Below are positions 16,528 through 25,652 of a stretch of DNA of 64,000 bases, one piece after another. Positions within the stretch are counted from its first letter, which is position 1; every line of letters begins with the position of its first letter. The stretch lies in the NCBI GenBank assembly GCA_021299465.1, contig JAJTHB010000010.1, positions 22,911 to 86,910 on the forward strand. The letters run 5' to 3'. Under the pieces are notes generated by a model. The model was not told where the DNA came from. It saw only the letters and a list, made by a program, of their open reading frames with translations, and did no database searches. Position numbers and translations under genes: made by a program. This DNA is from Rickettsiales bacterium. Its GTDB lineage: Bacteria > Pseudomonadota > Alphaproteobacteria > Rickettsiales > SXRF01.

Positions 16528-18036
16528 ATGCGCCGTATCCATGAGGCTGATTTGGGGTTTCAAGATGATGTAAGAAGGTTACATGAAGAAACCCAACGCG
16601 CAGAAGATAAAAGAATCGAAAAAGAAGATATCGCGCAGCAACAGAAAGTCTTGCAAGAAGAGCATTACAACCGCCGCCAGATGGAACGCATACGTAAAGA
16701 TGAGATTGGGTTTGGCGAAGATCTGGAAAATTTAAACCTAACCATTCAGGAAGAGCGAGCCTATAATGCTAGAATCCTAGAGCAACAGGAAAAGGACAGA
16801 AAAGCGAGCGATGAAGCACAAAAGACTCGTGATAAACAAATAAGAAAGGCTGAAGCTGAGCAAAAAAAGTTAGATCGAGAAGCCGCCAAGAAAAGACGCG
16901 CCGAAGCGCGTGAAGCAAGAGCAGAAAATCTCTCCGCAGAACGGGCGATTAGCTTTGTTGGCTACAAAGGGGGAGAAAAAACAAGGCAGGATCTAGCAAG
17001 GAATAAAAAAGCTTCGGAAGCAGCCGATAATGAAAAAGCAGCCTTAGCTAAGCAACGCACTGAGAACAGGACAACACAACCTGCCGAGATTAATCCATCA
17101 AGCGTACGACGTTCTGCAAGTTCGAGCGATTTACCCGATAATGATGTGATCCTTGAAAAATCAATGCCGGATGGCCTGAAAGGACCCAAACTTCTCGAAT
17201 ATGCTTATGCTAACAACCTAACTTTTTCAGAGCTAATTAAAGCCATGCATGAGCGCGCGGAAAAATCAATTAAGGGTGATATTAGCCAAAATAAGTTTGC
17301 CGAGGTTCTTGGTATCGATAGAAGCCAGTATGAAAAAATTATTGGCGATCAACTGAAAGCACCCAAAACGAGCTATTTAAACCAATTAGCTATTCGGCTT
17401 GGTGCAGCATCAAATACTCAGCCGGTTTCCGAGAATGAGAATGAAGAAGAGCTGACAGCATGGCGGCGATACATGCTCGGCATATCAACTGATATTAATC
17501 AGGATGCGGTCAACCATTGTTTTGATCCATCATCACGCCACGCGATGGATATGGACGGCTATGGCAGCAGACGTACGGTTGCTATGGCAAAATTTTTCAA
17601 GTTATTGATGGATCGCTACGGCTTTACTGATCGCACGCAGCTTGCAAAATTAATCGCGCAAAGAAATGGCCTTGATGAACAGGTTGCTATTCAAATGCGG
17701 TCGACATTCAATAATCTGGCTGGCGGCGAGAGCAATGCAGATGTTGATATCGCAGGCAAAACCCAAGATGAAATTGCCAGCATTGTAGGTAGAGAAAACC
17801 GAGTCCGCCTGATGCCAAAGCACATGGCGGAACATGTGTCTAACGCCGTATTTCCAGATGATTCAGCGCTGAAGGCGCAGTGCATGGATTTTCTGACTCA
17901 TGAAAAATACAAAACACCGCCTGAAGTAGAGGCCGCGAATAAGAGCGTCGCTTTGAAAAAAATACGTTCAGAGCGCGGTGATAATTGGGGTAAAAGATCT
18001 GGCCAACAAAATCAGACCTTTAGTGAACGAGGTTAA
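16528..18036 (+). CDS. Unknown coiled-coil protein with a predicted HTH
   Basis: The 502-residue product has a very charged N-terminal coiled coil (about 15-150, Glu/Lys/Arg/Gln-rich). A Ser/Asn-rich linker follows, then a segment at about 225-290 that reads like a Cro/CI-type helix-turn-helix (SQNKFAEVLGIDRSQYEKI, then a third helix ending LNQLAIRLG). The C-terminal ~200 residues are a separate helical region with YGFTDRTQLAKLIAQRNGL. It is co-directional with the preceding duplicated-module gene. The 3' end overlaps the convergent GGDEF gene by 4 bases. No known family is recognised; DNA binding is inferred only. Confidence 0.75.
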   Translation: MRRIHEADLGFQDDVRRLHEETQRAEDKRIEKEDIAQQQKVLQEEHYNRRQMERIRKDEIGFGEDLENLNLTIQEERAYNARILEQQEKDRKASDEAQKTRDKQIRKAEAEQKKLDREAAKKRRAEAREARAENLSAERAISFVGYKGGEKTRQDLARNKKASEAADNEKAALAKQRTENRTTQPAEINPSSVRRSASSSDLPDNDVILEKSMPDGLKGPKLLEYAYANNLTFSELIKAMHERAEKSIKGDISQNKFAEVLGIDRSQYEKIIGDQLKAPKTSYLNQLAIRLGAASNTQPVSENENEEELTAWRRYMLGISTDINQDAVNHCFDPSSRHAMDMDGYGSRRTVAMAKFFKLLMDRYGFTDRTQLAKLIAQRNGLDEQVAIQMRSTFNNLAGGESNADVDIAGKTQDEIASIVGRENRVRLMPKHMAEHVSNAVFPDDSALKAQCMDFLTHEKYKTPPEVEAANKSVALKKIRSERGDNWGKRSGQQNQTFSERG

Positions 18037-19061
18037 TGCATCTCCACAATCTCATCCATCGAGACCTGGTTGCGGCCGGTATGTTTGGCGATGAACAGGC
18101 GTTTATCGGCGGTTTTGTAGAGCGTTTCGCTGTCTAGATGCTGGTCGAAACGCGCCGAGGCGATGCCGACCGATATGGTGCAGCCGACCATCGGGTTTTG
18201 TTCACTGAGGTGAAAGGTTTGCTTGGCCACACTGGAGCGGATGCGCTCGCCGACCCAGTATGCGCCGCCTGCGGGCGTTTCCGGCAGAATCACGCCGAAT
18301 TCCTCGCCGCCGATGCGCGAACCGGTATCCGTCTCGCGCAGGCATGACTCAATAATTTTTGCCACGCCCACCAGCACCTTGTCGCCGGCCTGCTGGCCAT
18401 AATTATTATTGATGTTGCGGAAGTGATCGATATCGATGATCAGGATCGATAGATCATCACGATTCCGCTTAATGCGCTTCAGCTCTTCTTCTAGTCGGTC
18501 AAAAAAGATGGAGCGGCTGGAAAGGCCGGTGAGCTGATCGATGCTCGCCATGCGCGCAATTTCATCTTTGGCTTCAGATTCCGCACTCACGCGTTCGCTG
18601 ATATCGCGAAGGCTGCCCACTGAACCGACGATATTGCCCGACTCGTCAAACCACGGGTAAGAAATATCCGAGACCCAGATTTTACGCCCGTCTTTGGTGC
18701 GCATCAGGTAATCTGCCTGCCATTTACTGACTTCCCCGCGCTTACGTTCTTCTTCAAGTTTGGTGAATGAATCAATTGGTTTTAAGGCGTTACTGACAAT
18801 ACGCGTTTCAGCAATGAGCGAACGAATACTGAGCTTTTTCATTTCTTCCTGCGAAAAGCCAAGCAGCCGTACCACCGATGGGCTGATGTAATCATACTGC
18901 ATCGTGTCGTAACGAAGGCGGTAAATCACATCATTAGAATAAGACGTGAGCAGTGTGATTTCCGCGCGCAGCTCATCCACCACCGATTTCGAATAGCTCT
19001 CGGCGTTGTCTGGCGCTTTGCGCGCATAGCCCTTCAGTGTATGAGGGAGCTTCTTCTTCAT
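18033..19061 (-). CDS. PAS-GGDEF diguanylate cyclase
   Basis: The protein is predicted to make cyclic di-GMP from GTP. In 342 residues there is a PAS domain with PAC tail (about 35-160) and a GGDEF domain (about 172-340). The active-site motif is GGEEF (251-255), an active variant. RETD (242-245), five residues upstream, matches the RxxD product-inhibition I-site. No membrane segment is visible, so it is a cytoplasmic sensor whose PAS ligand is unknown. Likely outputs in this flagellated cell include motility, but that is inference. It ends in a 4-base overlap with the convergent unknown gene. Confidence 0.93.
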   Translation of the reverse strand: MKKKLPHTLKGYARKAPDNAESYSKSVVDELRAEITLLTSYSNDVIYRLRYDTMQYDYISPSVVRLLGFSQEEMKKLSIRSLIAETRIVSNALKPIDSFTKLEEERKRGEVSKWQADYLMRTKDGRKIWVSDISYPWFDESGNIVGSVGSLRDISERVSAESEAKDEIARMASIDQLTGLSSRSIFFDRLEEELKRIKRNRDDLSILIIDIDHFRNINNNYGQQAGDKVLVGVAKIIESCLRETDTGSRIGGEEFGVILPETPAGGAYWVGERIRSSVAKQTFHLSEQNPMVGCTISVGIASARFDQHLDSETLYKTADKRLFIAKHTGRNQVSMDEIVEMH

Positions 19062-19177
19062 TGGTCCTTCACTGGTTAAATTCGGGCGGCCAGCATAGTC
19101 AGGTTTTGGGGCCAGATATATGAATTTTTTTTGACAATCGCCCAGACGACATCCAGCAAAAACAAATACTTACAAAA

Positions 19178-21043
19178 CTAGGCTGCCAAGCTTTTCTCCA
19201 CAAATGACTGCAAACGGCGGGTGAAGGCAGCGGGATCGGTGATCGCTTCACCTTCCATGATGCGCGCCTGATCAAATAAAATCCATACAATATCGTCGAT
19301 TGTTTCACGCTGAATCATGCCGCTAATGATCGGATGCGCTGGGTTAATTTCCAGAATTTTTGGTGTAGCTTGTTGCAGCTGTCGCTGCTCGAGAAGGAAG
19401 CGCTCTAAGCGTATATCCATCGCACCCTCTTCTACCGCTAGGCACACGGCGCTGGTGGATAGTTTATCCGAAGGCCGCACATCTTTCACTGCATCACCCA
19501 GAATAGTTTTGATGCGCGCGCACAGCGTCACCACATCCGCCTCAGGTGCTTGCTGCTCTTTTTTGTCTTCTTCTTGCGTTAATAGTGGAAACTGATCCAG
19601 CTTAATGTCTGCGCGCGTCACCGATTTCAAGGCTTTGCCTTTATAGTGGCTCACGACATTCACCCAGAAATCGTCAACATGATCTGAAAGCAACACCACC
19701 TCAATGCCGCGCTTCAAAAATCCTTCGATCTGCGGACTTGCACGCAGGTTGGTCAGGTTTTCACCGGTCAAATAATAAATCGCTTCCTGCTCTGGCTTCA
19801 TGCGCGCGACATATTCGTCCAGCGAAGTTGTGGTTTCATGCTCTTCATGTGTTGAGAAAAAACGACATACTTCGAGAATTTGCTCGCGCGGACTCGAGGC
19901 TTCGCATAAACCTTCTTTCAGCACCGGCCCAAACAAATTCCAAAACGTCATGTAGCCGCTAAGGTCGCTGACCAGTTTCTTTTTAAGTTCGGAAAGCACG
20001 CGCGTAACCAGTGAATCACGGATTTTGCCAAGCAGCGCATTATGTTGCAGGGTTTCGCGGCTGATATTAAGGGGCAGATCCTCGGAATCGACAATCCCGC
20101 GCAAAAAACGCATATAGCCTGGCACGAGATCGACATTCTCATCAGCGATGAAGACGCGCTTCACATAAAGCTTCACGCGGCGTTTGCGATCAGGATGAAA
20201 TAAATCAAACGGCTTGATACCCGGAATAAACAGCAGATTCGTATATTCCAGCTTGCCCTCGGCTTTGTTATGAAGTGTTAGCCATGGCTCTTCCGGCGAA
20301 TGGGCAACATGGTGATAAAATTCCTGATATTGTTCAGCGGCAATCTCGCTTTTGGGGCGCATCCAGAGCGCCGCCGCGCTGTTCACCTGCTGTTTGCCCA
20401 TGTCGGCATCATCCAGCCAGATGGGAAAGGCGATATGATCCGAATAGGTGGTGAGGATATGGCGAAGGCGGAAGCTATCTAAGAATTCCTCTTCGCCTTC
20501 TTTAACGTATAGCGTGATCTCGGTTCCCCTGCCCTGTTTTTCTGCGGGTGCGATGGTAAATTCGCCCTCGCCTGCTGATTCCCAGCGCCATGCCTGATCG
20601 CTGCCGGCGCGGCGCGAAACGACACTCACCTTATCCGCCACCATGAATGATGAATAAAACCCGACACCAAACTGGCCGATCAGCGGCATATCTTTTTTGC
20701 TATCGCCGGAAAGCTGGGCGAGGAACTCCTGCGTGCCGGATTTGGCGATGGTGCCGAGATTGGCGATCAGTTCCTCGCGGCTCATACCGATGCCGTTGTC
20801 GGAAATGGTGATGGTTCTGGCCTGCTTGTCGGCTTTGACAGTAATGTGAAATTCGGGATCATCCGCCGTTAGCGACGGCTCGGTGATCGCAAGGTGGCGC
20901 AGCTTATCGCAGGCATCGGAAGCGTTGGAGACCAGTTCACGCAGGAAAATCCCCTTATTGGTATAAAGGGAGTGGATCATCAGTTTCAGCACTTTGCTGA
21001 CTTCTGCATTAAATTTAAGTAATTCTTGATGATTTTCAGCCAT
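19178..21043 (-). CDS. htpG: Molecular chaperone HtpG (Hsp90)
   Basis: HtpG is the bacterial Hsp90, an ATP-driven homodimeric chaperone. I choose the ATG at 21043 (MAENHQELL), the conserved Hsp90 beginning, instead of an 18-residue extension; this gives 621 residues, the family length. GHKL ATPase motifs are present: ELVSNASDAC (N40, D43), DNGIGM (82-87) and GQFGVGFYS (122-130). The conserved middle-domain region LPLNISRETLQ and the C-terminal dimerisation part follow. It is divergent from the ankyrin gene with 76 bases between the starts. I see no heat-shock element with confidence. Confidence 0.97.
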   Translation of the reverse strand: MAENHQELLKFNAEVSKVLKLMIHSLYTNKGIFLRELVSNASDACDKLRHLAITEPSLTADDPEFHITVKADKQARTITISDNGIGMSREELIANLGTIAKSGTQEFLAQLSGDSKKDMPLIGQFGVGFYSSFMVADKVSVVSRRAGSDQAWRWESAGEGEFTIAPAEKQGRGTEITLYVKEGEEEFLDSFRLRHILTTYSDHIAFPIWLDDADMGKQQVNSAAALWMRPKSEIAAEQYQEFYHHVAHSPEEPWLTLHNKAEGKLEYTNLLFIPGIKPFDLFHPDRKRRVKLYVKRVFIADENVDLVPGYMRFLRGIVDSEDLPLNISRETLQHNALLGKIRDSLVTRVLSELKKKLVSDLSGYMTFWNLFGPVLKEGLCEASSPREQILEVCRFFSTHEEHETTTSLDEYVARMKPEQEAIYYLTGENLTNLRASPQIEGFLKRGIEVVLLSDHVDDFWVNVVSHYKGKALKSVTRADIKLDQFPLLTQEEDKKEQQAPEADVVTLCARIKTILGDAVKDVRPSDKLSTSAVCLAVEEGAMDIRLERFLLEQRQLQQATPKILEINPAHPIISGMIQRETIDDIVWILFDQARIMEGEAITDPAAFTRRLQSFVEKSLAA

Positions 21044-21119
21044 ATCTCTATTTTTTAGGTTATAATGATGACTGCTATATGGGATTATTAAATACAAAGT
21101 TCAAGGAGTCGTTCCGCCT

Positions 21120-22286
21120 GTGAGAACCAGTCTTTTATCCGCCCTTGGCGCTGTTTTTATCGCTTTTACCCCAGCGCATGTGCTTGCACAGACTGAGCCA
21201 GCACCTCAGCCAGCCAGTGCAGAACCCAGCAAAGCTGATATCGAAAAGCTGGTCAGCGAAGCGGTGTACCGTGTTAATCTTGGCCGCGCGGATGATGTGA
21301 AGCTACTGATCGACCAGGGCGTCTCACCCAATAGCAAGGACGAAAAAGGCGTGCCGCTACTGAATCTGGCGGCTGCGCGCGTGGATAAAGAAGCTATCAA
21401 TGTTATCAAGACGCTGCTCGATGCCGGTGCCGATATTAATGGCAAGGATAAAGAGAGCCAGAGCGCACTTTTTTATGCGGCGCGTAAGGGTAACCGCGAG
21501 ATTGTCACGCTGCTGCTCGAAAACAAAATCAATTATTACTCCGTCGATTATACCGGCAACATCGCACGCACCATTGCTTTTCGTGAAGGCCACACAGATA
21601 TTGTCAAACTCATGGATGATTTTGTGAAGGCAGAGACCGACAAGATCACCGAGCAGTATAAGGCGCTCAGCAAAGCGCTTGAAGAGCAATACAAAGCGCA
21701 GGAAGACGGCCAGAAGAAACTGGCAGATCAAGCTGCTGCTGAGGCGCTCGTAGATAGCCGAAAAACGGCTGAACTTATTGAGAAGCAGAAGCTACAGGAT
21801 CAGCAAAACTGGCAGGCACAAAAGGAAGCAGCGGAAAAAGAAGCAGAGGAAAAAGAGGGTAAATGGGCATCACAAGAATTCAAGCAGGGCCAGTTTAATC
21901 TGGCCTTTAATACCTGCGCGTTTCAATACTGGTCTTATTGCCGTGATGCAGGCCAGACCACCGAGCTGGAGCCGGACGCGCTTGCAAACGCCATCATCTC
22001 GCATGAGACAAAAATCCTTTCCGAGCGCGAGCTGTTGGAAAAAAACTTTGAAACCGGCACAAAATATACCGGCAACATCATTAGCAAAGCGCAGAAATCC
22101 ATCTTCAACCAGCTTGATGCCATGCCGTCTAAAACCTACCGTTTCCAGAAAGGCGTGTGCCGCATGAAGGATATGGTGGAGCGCTGCGACGAAATCGCGC
22201 GTTATCCGGGCACACAAACTACACCTGATAAACCAGCACCAAAAGGCCAGACGCGCCGCGTCTATCAACGTCACCCAGCGCGTTGA
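21120..22286 (+). CDS. Exported ankyrin-repeat protein
   Basis: The GTG start follows AAGGAG at a slightly long spacing. The 388 residues begin with a Sec signal peptide (about 1-23, cleavage after VLA). Three to four ankyrin repeats follow (about 45-165; e.g. IKTLLDAGADINGKD and ALFYAARKGNREIVTLLLE). Then comes a Glu/Lys/Gln coiled coil (about 165-245) and a C-terminal domain with cysteines in a CAFQYWSYC segment and near VCRMKDMVERC, possibly disulfides. Export to the periplasm is therefore likely; binding partners are unknown. Its last 16 bases overlap the convergent aas gene. Confidence 0.8.
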   Translation: MRTSLLSALGAVFIAFTPAHVLAQTEPAPQPASAEPSKADIEKLVSEAVYRVNLGRADDVKLLIDQGVSPNSKDEKGVPLLNLAAARVDKEAINVIKTLLDAGADINGKDKESQSALFYAARKGNREIVTLLLENKINYYSVDYTGNIARTIAFREGHTDIVKLMDDFVKAETDKITEQYKALSKALEEQYKAQEDGQKKLADQAAAEALVDSRKTAELIEKQKLQDQQNWQAQKEAAEKEAEEKEGKWASQEFKQGQFNLAFNTCAFQYWSYCRDAGQTTELEPDALANAIISHETKILSERELLEKNFETGTKYTGNIISKAQKSIFNQLDAMPSKTYRFQKGVCRMKDMVERCDEIARYPGTQTTPDKPAPKGQTRRVYQRHPAR

Positions 22287-24391
22287 TCCGGCGCCATTTT
22301 CTGTAGTGTCTGATAATCGATCTTGCCGTTGCCGAGCCTTGGAATTTCATCGATCAGCTGCACCTGCCTTGGCAGGAAGATTTCAGCAACGCCCAGCTCA
22401 TGTGCCTTAGCGATAATCATCTCGCGGGTTAGCTCTTTGGCTTCGGTAAAGAGCAGCACCTGCTCGCCCTTGCGCGGGTCGCTGACCGCGATCGCCGCGT
22501 GGGTTTCTTCTTTATAAATTTGCGCCGCCAGTTCTTCAACGGCAATGAGCGATACCATCTCACCGCCGATCTTGGCAAAGCGCTTGGCGCGCCCGAGGAT
22601 GGAGATATAGCCGTCCTCATCAATATCCACGATATCGCCGGTGTCATACCATTCGCCTTGCGGCTGGATGATGCCGGGCTGGTCAGCTTTTAAATAACCA
22701 AGCATGACATTCACGCCCTTTACATAAAGCCGCCCGCCCTTTTCTAAGCCTTGTACCGGCTCAAGCTTGCATTCGATGCCTGGCAGAGCTTTACCGACGG
22801 TACCCGGCTTGTGCTGCATGTGGCTGTTTACGGATAGCACCGGACTGGTTTCGGTGACACCATAACCCTGTAAAATCGAAACGCCGAATTTATCCAGCCA
22901 CATGCGGCGCGTAGGCTCTTTCAATTTTTCTGCACCGGCCACACATAAGCGAACGCTGTGGAAATCATAAGGATGTGCATAGCGAGCATAGCCATTCATA
23001 AACGTATCGGTGCCGACAAAAATGGTAGAGTCCGTATCATAAACCAGATCCGGCACGATGCGGTAATGAAGCGGACTTGGATAAAGAAACACATGGATGC
23101 CGCGAACCAGCGGCAGGATCATCCCTACCGTCAGGCCAAAGGAATGGAAGATCGGCAGAGCGTTAAACACTCTGTCGGCTGGCATCAAATCAAGCTTGGC
23201 GCTCGCCTGATAAATATTGGCGAGGATGTTCATGTGCGAGAGCGCGACGCCCTTGGGGGTACCCTCCGAGCCGGAAGTATAGAGCACCACCGCGACATCG
23301 CCCGGCTTGGTTTTTTTCAACACCTCATCCAGATGGGCACGCGGACGAAATGCTTTAAACAGAGCCGAGAGTTTATCTCCCAGCGATACAATTGGTTTAA
23401 AATCTTCAAGATAGATCACCGTATGGTCTTTTTCGAGCGCGCTAGCTACCGATTGTAGTTCGGCCTTTTCGATAAACTGGCGCGAGGTGAGAACGGTCCT
23501 CACGCAAGCGATGCGGCAGGCATGGAGAATGTTCGCCTCGCCCGCCGAGAAATTCAGCATGCAGGGCACTTTGTTCATCGCATGAAGCGCGGTAAACACC
23601 ACCACACCGCCAATTGCGTTGGGTAGTAGCACGCCCACATTGCTTTGGTTTGCAAGGCGCGGCTGAAGCTTATCACGAAGAATAAAGCAGCGCGTGAAAA
23701 GCTGCCGGTAGGTTAGCCCGGTGCGAGTGATATCATTGGCAATGGTATGGTTTGCGCCGTGCCAGCTTGCAGCCTCCAGGATTGCATCGAGCAGCGGCCG
23801 CTCATAGTTACTGGCGGCAAATGCGCTGTGGACCATTACATCATAAATCGGCTGATCCGCAGGGATTTTTCTCGCCGGCAGGATGGTCATGTGAACTTTG
23901 GGAAACCAGCGCTGTTTAAGTAATTTCCCAACTTTGGAAAAAGTAGAATATTCAAGGCCGGAAAAATGCACCGGCAGCACCATCGCATCGGTTTTATCGA
24001 TGAGCAGGCGCGTGCCGTCATAGGTTTTCATTAGCCCGCCGGTCGTGGTAATGCGGCCTTCGGGGAAAATCACAACCTTGCCGCCCTCGCGCAGATCGCT
24101 GATCAGTGACTTCATCGTCATCGGCTTGGTAGGGTCAAGCTTATAGAGCTTCACGATTTTCTCAATCCAGCGGAAATACCATTTTTCCGCCTGAAAGACA
24201 TTCATCGCAAAAGCTGGTTTTTCCGGCAGCATGACCGCGAGGATAAACGGATCCCAGAATGACTGATGATTGGCGATGATGATCACGCGGTCGCCCGCCG
24301 CGTGATAATGCGAAAGGCCGCGCACATCGATCTTGAAGAAAAACTTTAAAAGGGCGGTCAATACCGGCCTAAGCAACCATTTTTCTAGCAT
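22271..24391 (-). CDS. aas: Bifunctional lysophospholipid acyltransferase/acyl-ACP synthetase Aas
   Basis: Aas re-acylates lysophospholipids, chiefly 2-acyl-glycerophosphoethanolamine, with fatty acids it activates itself. The 706 residues hold a PlsC-type acyltransferase (NHQSFWD 41-47 and FPEGR 109-113) and a C-terminal AMP-forming ligase with the P-loop YTSGSEGTPKG (about 370), GYGVTETSP and the hinge motif YDTGDIVDIDEDGY. It overlaps the upstream lplT gene by 23 bases. LplT flips lysophospholipid into the cell for Aas, so the pair forms a lipid repair system as in enterobacteria. Confidence 0.93.
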   Translation of the reverse strand: MLEKWLLRPVLTALLKFFFKIDVRGLSHYHAAGDRVIIIANHQSFWDPFILAVMLPEKPAFAMNVFQAEKWYFRWIEKIVKLYKLDPTKPMTMKSLISDLREGGKVVIFPEGRITTTGGLMKTYDGTRLLIDKTDAMVLPVHFSGLEYSTFSKVGKLLKQRWFPKVHMTILPARKIPADQPIYDVMVHSAFAASNYERPLLDAILEAASWHGANHTIANDITRTGLTYRQLFTRCFILRDKLQPRLANQSNVGVLLPNAIGGVVVFTALHAMNKVPCMLNFSAGEANILHACRIACVRTVLTSRQFIEKAELQSVASALEKDHTVIYLEDFKPIVSLGDKLSALFKAFRPRAHLDEVLKKTKPGDVAVVLYTSGSEGTPKGVALSHMNILANIYQASAKLDLMPADRVFNALPIFHSFGLTVGMILPLVRGIHVFLYPSPLHYRIVPDLVYDTDSTIFVGTDTFMNGYARYAHPYDFHSVRLCVAGAEKLKEPTRRMWLDKFGVSILQGYGVTETSPVLSVNSHMQHKPGTVGKALPGIECKLEPVQGLEKGGRLYVKGVNVMLGYLKADQPGIIQPQGEWYDTGDIVDIDEDGYISILGRAKRFAKIGGEMVSLIAVEELAAQIYKEETHAAIAVSDPRKGEQVLLFTEAKELTREMIIAKAHELGVAEIFLPRQVQLIDEIPRLGNGKIDYQTLQKMAPDQRAG

Positions 24392-25646
24392 ACCACACCA
24401 CCACTAAGTTAAGCGTTGCTACCATAACAAAAAGATCCGTGATCGACAATCCCGCCCATAGCAATAATGCAGAAACAATAGCGGCAAGCGTCATAAATAC
24501 CGCATCGCCTAAATTGCTCGCAGCGATCATTCGCGAACGATATTCCGGCTGGCAGCGCGATTGCAGCAGCGCATAAAGCGGCACAATGTAAATGCCACCG
24601 GCAACCGCAACCATCAGCATACAACCAAGCATAGGCCAAAGTGCAGGCGTTGAGACAAAATCAAGTAAATCAAGAAGGCCCTGATGGTTTGGTGCCGGAA
24701 TACTGAACACCATTAGATATGTAAAGAGTGACGTACCAAGCGCGGCATAAGGTGTGAGCCTGGAAGAAATCTCACCCTTCAGAAGCGTATCGCACAGCAA
24801 AGAGCCAATCGCAATGCCGATGGAAAAAATACTTAGGAATAAAATATACACTTCATTATTCGCCCTCACCACCAAATGTGCGAAATTAGCGAACTGCGCC
24901 ATGTAGACGGAGCTAAATAATGCAAACCATGATAGCGCAAGAATATTATGGAAAGCCGCCCTATCTGCCCAAGCCTGAGAGATGATAGATTTACAACCAC
25001 GCCACAAGTTCCAATGCATGTTTGCATCCGCGTGAGCTGCAATGGTTTTAGGGATAAAGAAACTGGCAACGAGGCCAACAAGTGCAATCACTAAAAGACT
25101 TATTCCAATGGCATTACCAGGCATTTCAACCAGTAATCCTCCAGCAACCAGCCCTAAGAGAACCGCAAGATAGCTGCCGCCAGCAGCAAAACCATTGCCA
25201 GCAAGTAGCTCATCAGCACGCAGATGCTCTGGCAAGATGCTGAATTTAATTGGGCTGTAAAAAGTTGTATGCGTGCCACTAAAGAACAAAAGTACCATCA
25301 GTAGAATGATATTTTTCTCGGCAAAGCCGTAGAGCGCAACCAGCATGATGAATAGCTCAGCAATTTTGGTGCAGACCACCAGAAATGATTTTTCATATTT
25401 ATCTGCAAGTGCTCCGGCAAGTGGTGCGAAAATAATCATCGGCAATACGAGGAGTGCTGAGCAGATCGTCACTAAAATCTCAGGCTTTGCAGGCAATGAA
25501 ATGCCTTTTCCAGCAGAATAAGCGATCATGACCACCAGCCCTGACCGCAGCATATTATCGTTGAATGCACCAAGGAACGTGGCCCAAAAAACTGGTGCAA
25601 AACGCCTTTTTAGAAATAAACTATATTTGAGTTTTTCTAGCTCCAT
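24369..25646 (-). CDS. lplT: Lysophospholipid transporter LplT (MFS)
   Basis: A 425-residue major facilitator protein with about 12 predicted helices, e.g. VTICSALLVLPMIIFAPLAG, then the MFS loop signature LADKYEK near residue 83. LplT moves lysophospholipids across the inner membrane for re-acylation by Aas. The assignment depends on the overlap with aas. It follows the Ntn-hydrolase gene by six bases, so all three are probably one transcript. Confidence 0.9.
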   Translation of the reverse strand: MELEKLKYSLFLKRRFAPVFWATFLGAFNDNMLRSGLVVMIAYSAGKGISLPAKPEILVTICSALLVLPMIIFAPLAGALADKYEKSFLVVCTKIAELFIMLVALYGFAEKNIILLMVLLFFSGTHTTFYSPIKFSILPEHLRADELLAGNGFAAGGSYLAVLLGLVAGGLLVEMPGNAIGISLLVIALVGLVASFFIPKTIAAHADANMHWNLWRGCKSIISQAWADRAAFHNILALSWFALFSSVYMAQFANFAHLVVRANNEVYILFLSIFSIGIAIGSLLCDTLLKGEISSRLTPYAALGTSLFTYLMVFSIPAPNHQGLLDLLDFVSTPALWPMLGCMLMVAVAGGIYIVPLYALLQSRCQPEYRSRMIAASNLGDAVFMTLAAIVSALLLWAGLSITDLFVMVATLNLVVVWYARKMVA

Positions 25647-25652
25647 GCGAGA

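Noticed and set aside
12780..18036. Prophage or integrative element at the tRNA
   Set aside because: There is no integrase, recombinase or phage structural gene; only the degenerate tRNA-end copy supports integration.
21044..21097. Eighteen-residue N-terminal extension of HtpG
   Set aside because: Hsp90 proteins begin at the MAEN-type start; the extension lies in the divergent promoter region.
22958..23458. 166-codon plus-strand open frame opposite aas
   Set aside because: It is antisense to the AMP-ligase domain of aas, with no supporting signal.
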